Positions 6,009-6,315 of a DNA stretch of 6,315 nt are shown piece by piece. The notes beneath the pieces are model-generated. The model searched no databases. It was not told the DNA's origin and saw only the letters and a list, made by a program, of their open reading frames with translations. Within the stretch, counting starts at the first letter, position 1. Each line of letters opens with the position of its first letter. The stretch comes from an uncultured Porphyromonas sp. Lineage in GTDB: Bacteria; Bacteroidota; Bacteroidia; Bacteroidales; Porphyromonadaceae. Where the stretch lies: NCBI GenBank assembly GCA_900554935.1, contig USJF01000079.1, forward strand, positions 1 to 6,315, written 5' to 3'. A program made the translations under genes and the position numbers.

Positions 6009-6037
6009 TAAAGGTACCAATTTTTAGGCAGACCCAA
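6009..6037 (-). promoter_or_regulatory. Candidate promoter for cdd-dnaX
   Basis: On the minus strand TTG (6037-6035) and TACCTTTA (6016-6009) are separated by 18 bases. The second element matches seven of eight positions, counting the two free ones, of the Bacteroidota -7 box TAnnTTTG. It lies just after the terminator of the upstream gene and would give a leader of about 15-20 bases to the cdd ATG, which is the right place for an operon start. Confidence 0.4.
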
Positions 6038-6072
6038 GCACTATGCCACCACTTTTTGCAAGGAGTGCGCAC

Positions 6073-6106
6073 AAAAAAAGGCTCTCCGTACAGAGTCCTC
6101 GGAGCC
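6073..6106 (-). terminator. Rho-independent terminator of the PspC-domain gene
   Basis: In the minus-strand transcript GGCTCCG (6106-6100) pairs with CGGAGAGCC (6088-6080), a 7-bp GC-rich stem with an AG bulge on the 3' side, followed directly by seven T residues (6079-6073). It lies 24 bases after the TAG stop of the small upstream gene. It has the classic form of an intrinsic terminator and separates that gene from cdd. Confidence 0.85.
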
Positions 6107-6129
6107 ATTATCTCTCTCCCCCAGAAACG

Positions 6130-6315
6130 CTATCTACTGGGGATCACCACCAAGCAGATAAGATAGATCAAGAGTCCTGAGCCACCCATGAGCGTAAATA
6201 AAACCCACAAGATGCGAACCAGCGATGAATCCATATTGAAATACTCAGCGATGCCTCCGCAAACGCCACCAAGCATCCTATCACCCCTACTTCTATACAA
6301 TCTCTTCTCCAGCAA
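6130..6315 (-). CDS. Small PspC-domain membrane protein (start at or beyond the window edge)
   Basis: The visible 61 codons encode one PspC domain. The basic RLYRSRGDRMLGGVCGGIAE segment (5-24) is the family signature, followed by YFNMDSSLVRILWVLF, a GGSG turn (44-47) and a hydrophobic segment LLIYLICLVVIP (48-59) that would cross the membrane. PspC proteins were named from the phage shock (envelope stress) response, but stand-alone small members are common in Bacteroidota and their role is uncertain. The first visible codon is TTG, not ATG, and the frame stays open at the right edge, so the true start may be this TTG or an ATG just outside. It stops with TAG at 6132-6130 and is followed by a clear terminator, so it ends its own transcript. 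Confidence 0.85.
   Translation of the reverse strand: MLEKRLYRSRGDRMLGGVCGGIAEYFNMDSSLVRILWVLFTLMGGSGLLIYLICLVVIPSR

Noticed and set aside
6065..6072. GTGCGCAC palindrome next to the terminator upstream of cdd
   Set aside because: An 8-base palindrome is common by chance, and it is better explained as sequence following the terminator T-run.

Overview
The window looks like chromosomal DNA from a Bacteroidota bacterium, most likely order Bacteroidales and perhaps Porphyromonas-like. This rests on gene content, AT-rich start regions that mostly lack Shine-Dalgarno sequences, close matches to the Bacteroidota -7 box (TAnnTTTG), and two exported proteins whose predicted mature ends begin with Gln. 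The genus is an inference. Gene density is high, no stretch over 300 bases lacks a gene, and I see no mobile element, CRISPR array, rRNA or tRNA.

Layout, left to right. Positions 1-183 (minus) hold the start of fabF, cut by the window edge. It follows acpP (319-567, minus) in the usual acyl carrier protein / ketoacyl-ACP synthase II order of fatty acid synthesis, with a hairpin-forming spacer between them. purN (732-1310, plus) diverges from acpP across a 164-base region with candidate divergent promoters, and its last 17 bases overlap the tail of a convergent outer-membrane porin gene (1294-2409, minus). Upstream of the porin lie a strong hairpin (2437-2472) and a gene for a secreted papain-like peptidase of the bleomycin hydrolase/PepC type (2496-3698, minus). 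Next come dnaX (3740-5494, minus) and cdd (5510-5986, minus), 15 bases apart and probably one transcript. A terminator (6073-6106) separates cdd from a small PspC-domain membrane protein gene at the right edge.

Most genes are ordinary housekeeping ones: lipid synthesis (acpP, fabF), purine synthesis (purN), pyrimidine salvage (cdd) and replication (dnaX). The peptidase and porin are envelope or periplasmic proteins that may act in peptide use and solute uptake.

The most interesting signal is inside dnaX. At codons 459-460 there is an in-frame A AAA AAG heptamer, the same slippery sequence used by E. coli dnaX. A perfect SD-like AAGGAGGAGG ends exactly 10 bases upstream, a stem-loop can form just downstream, and a -1 frame stop lies five codons later. 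The site falls at the junction between the proline/serine-rich linker and the C-terminal domain. This predicts a 465-residue gamma-like short form beside the 584-residue tau-like form.
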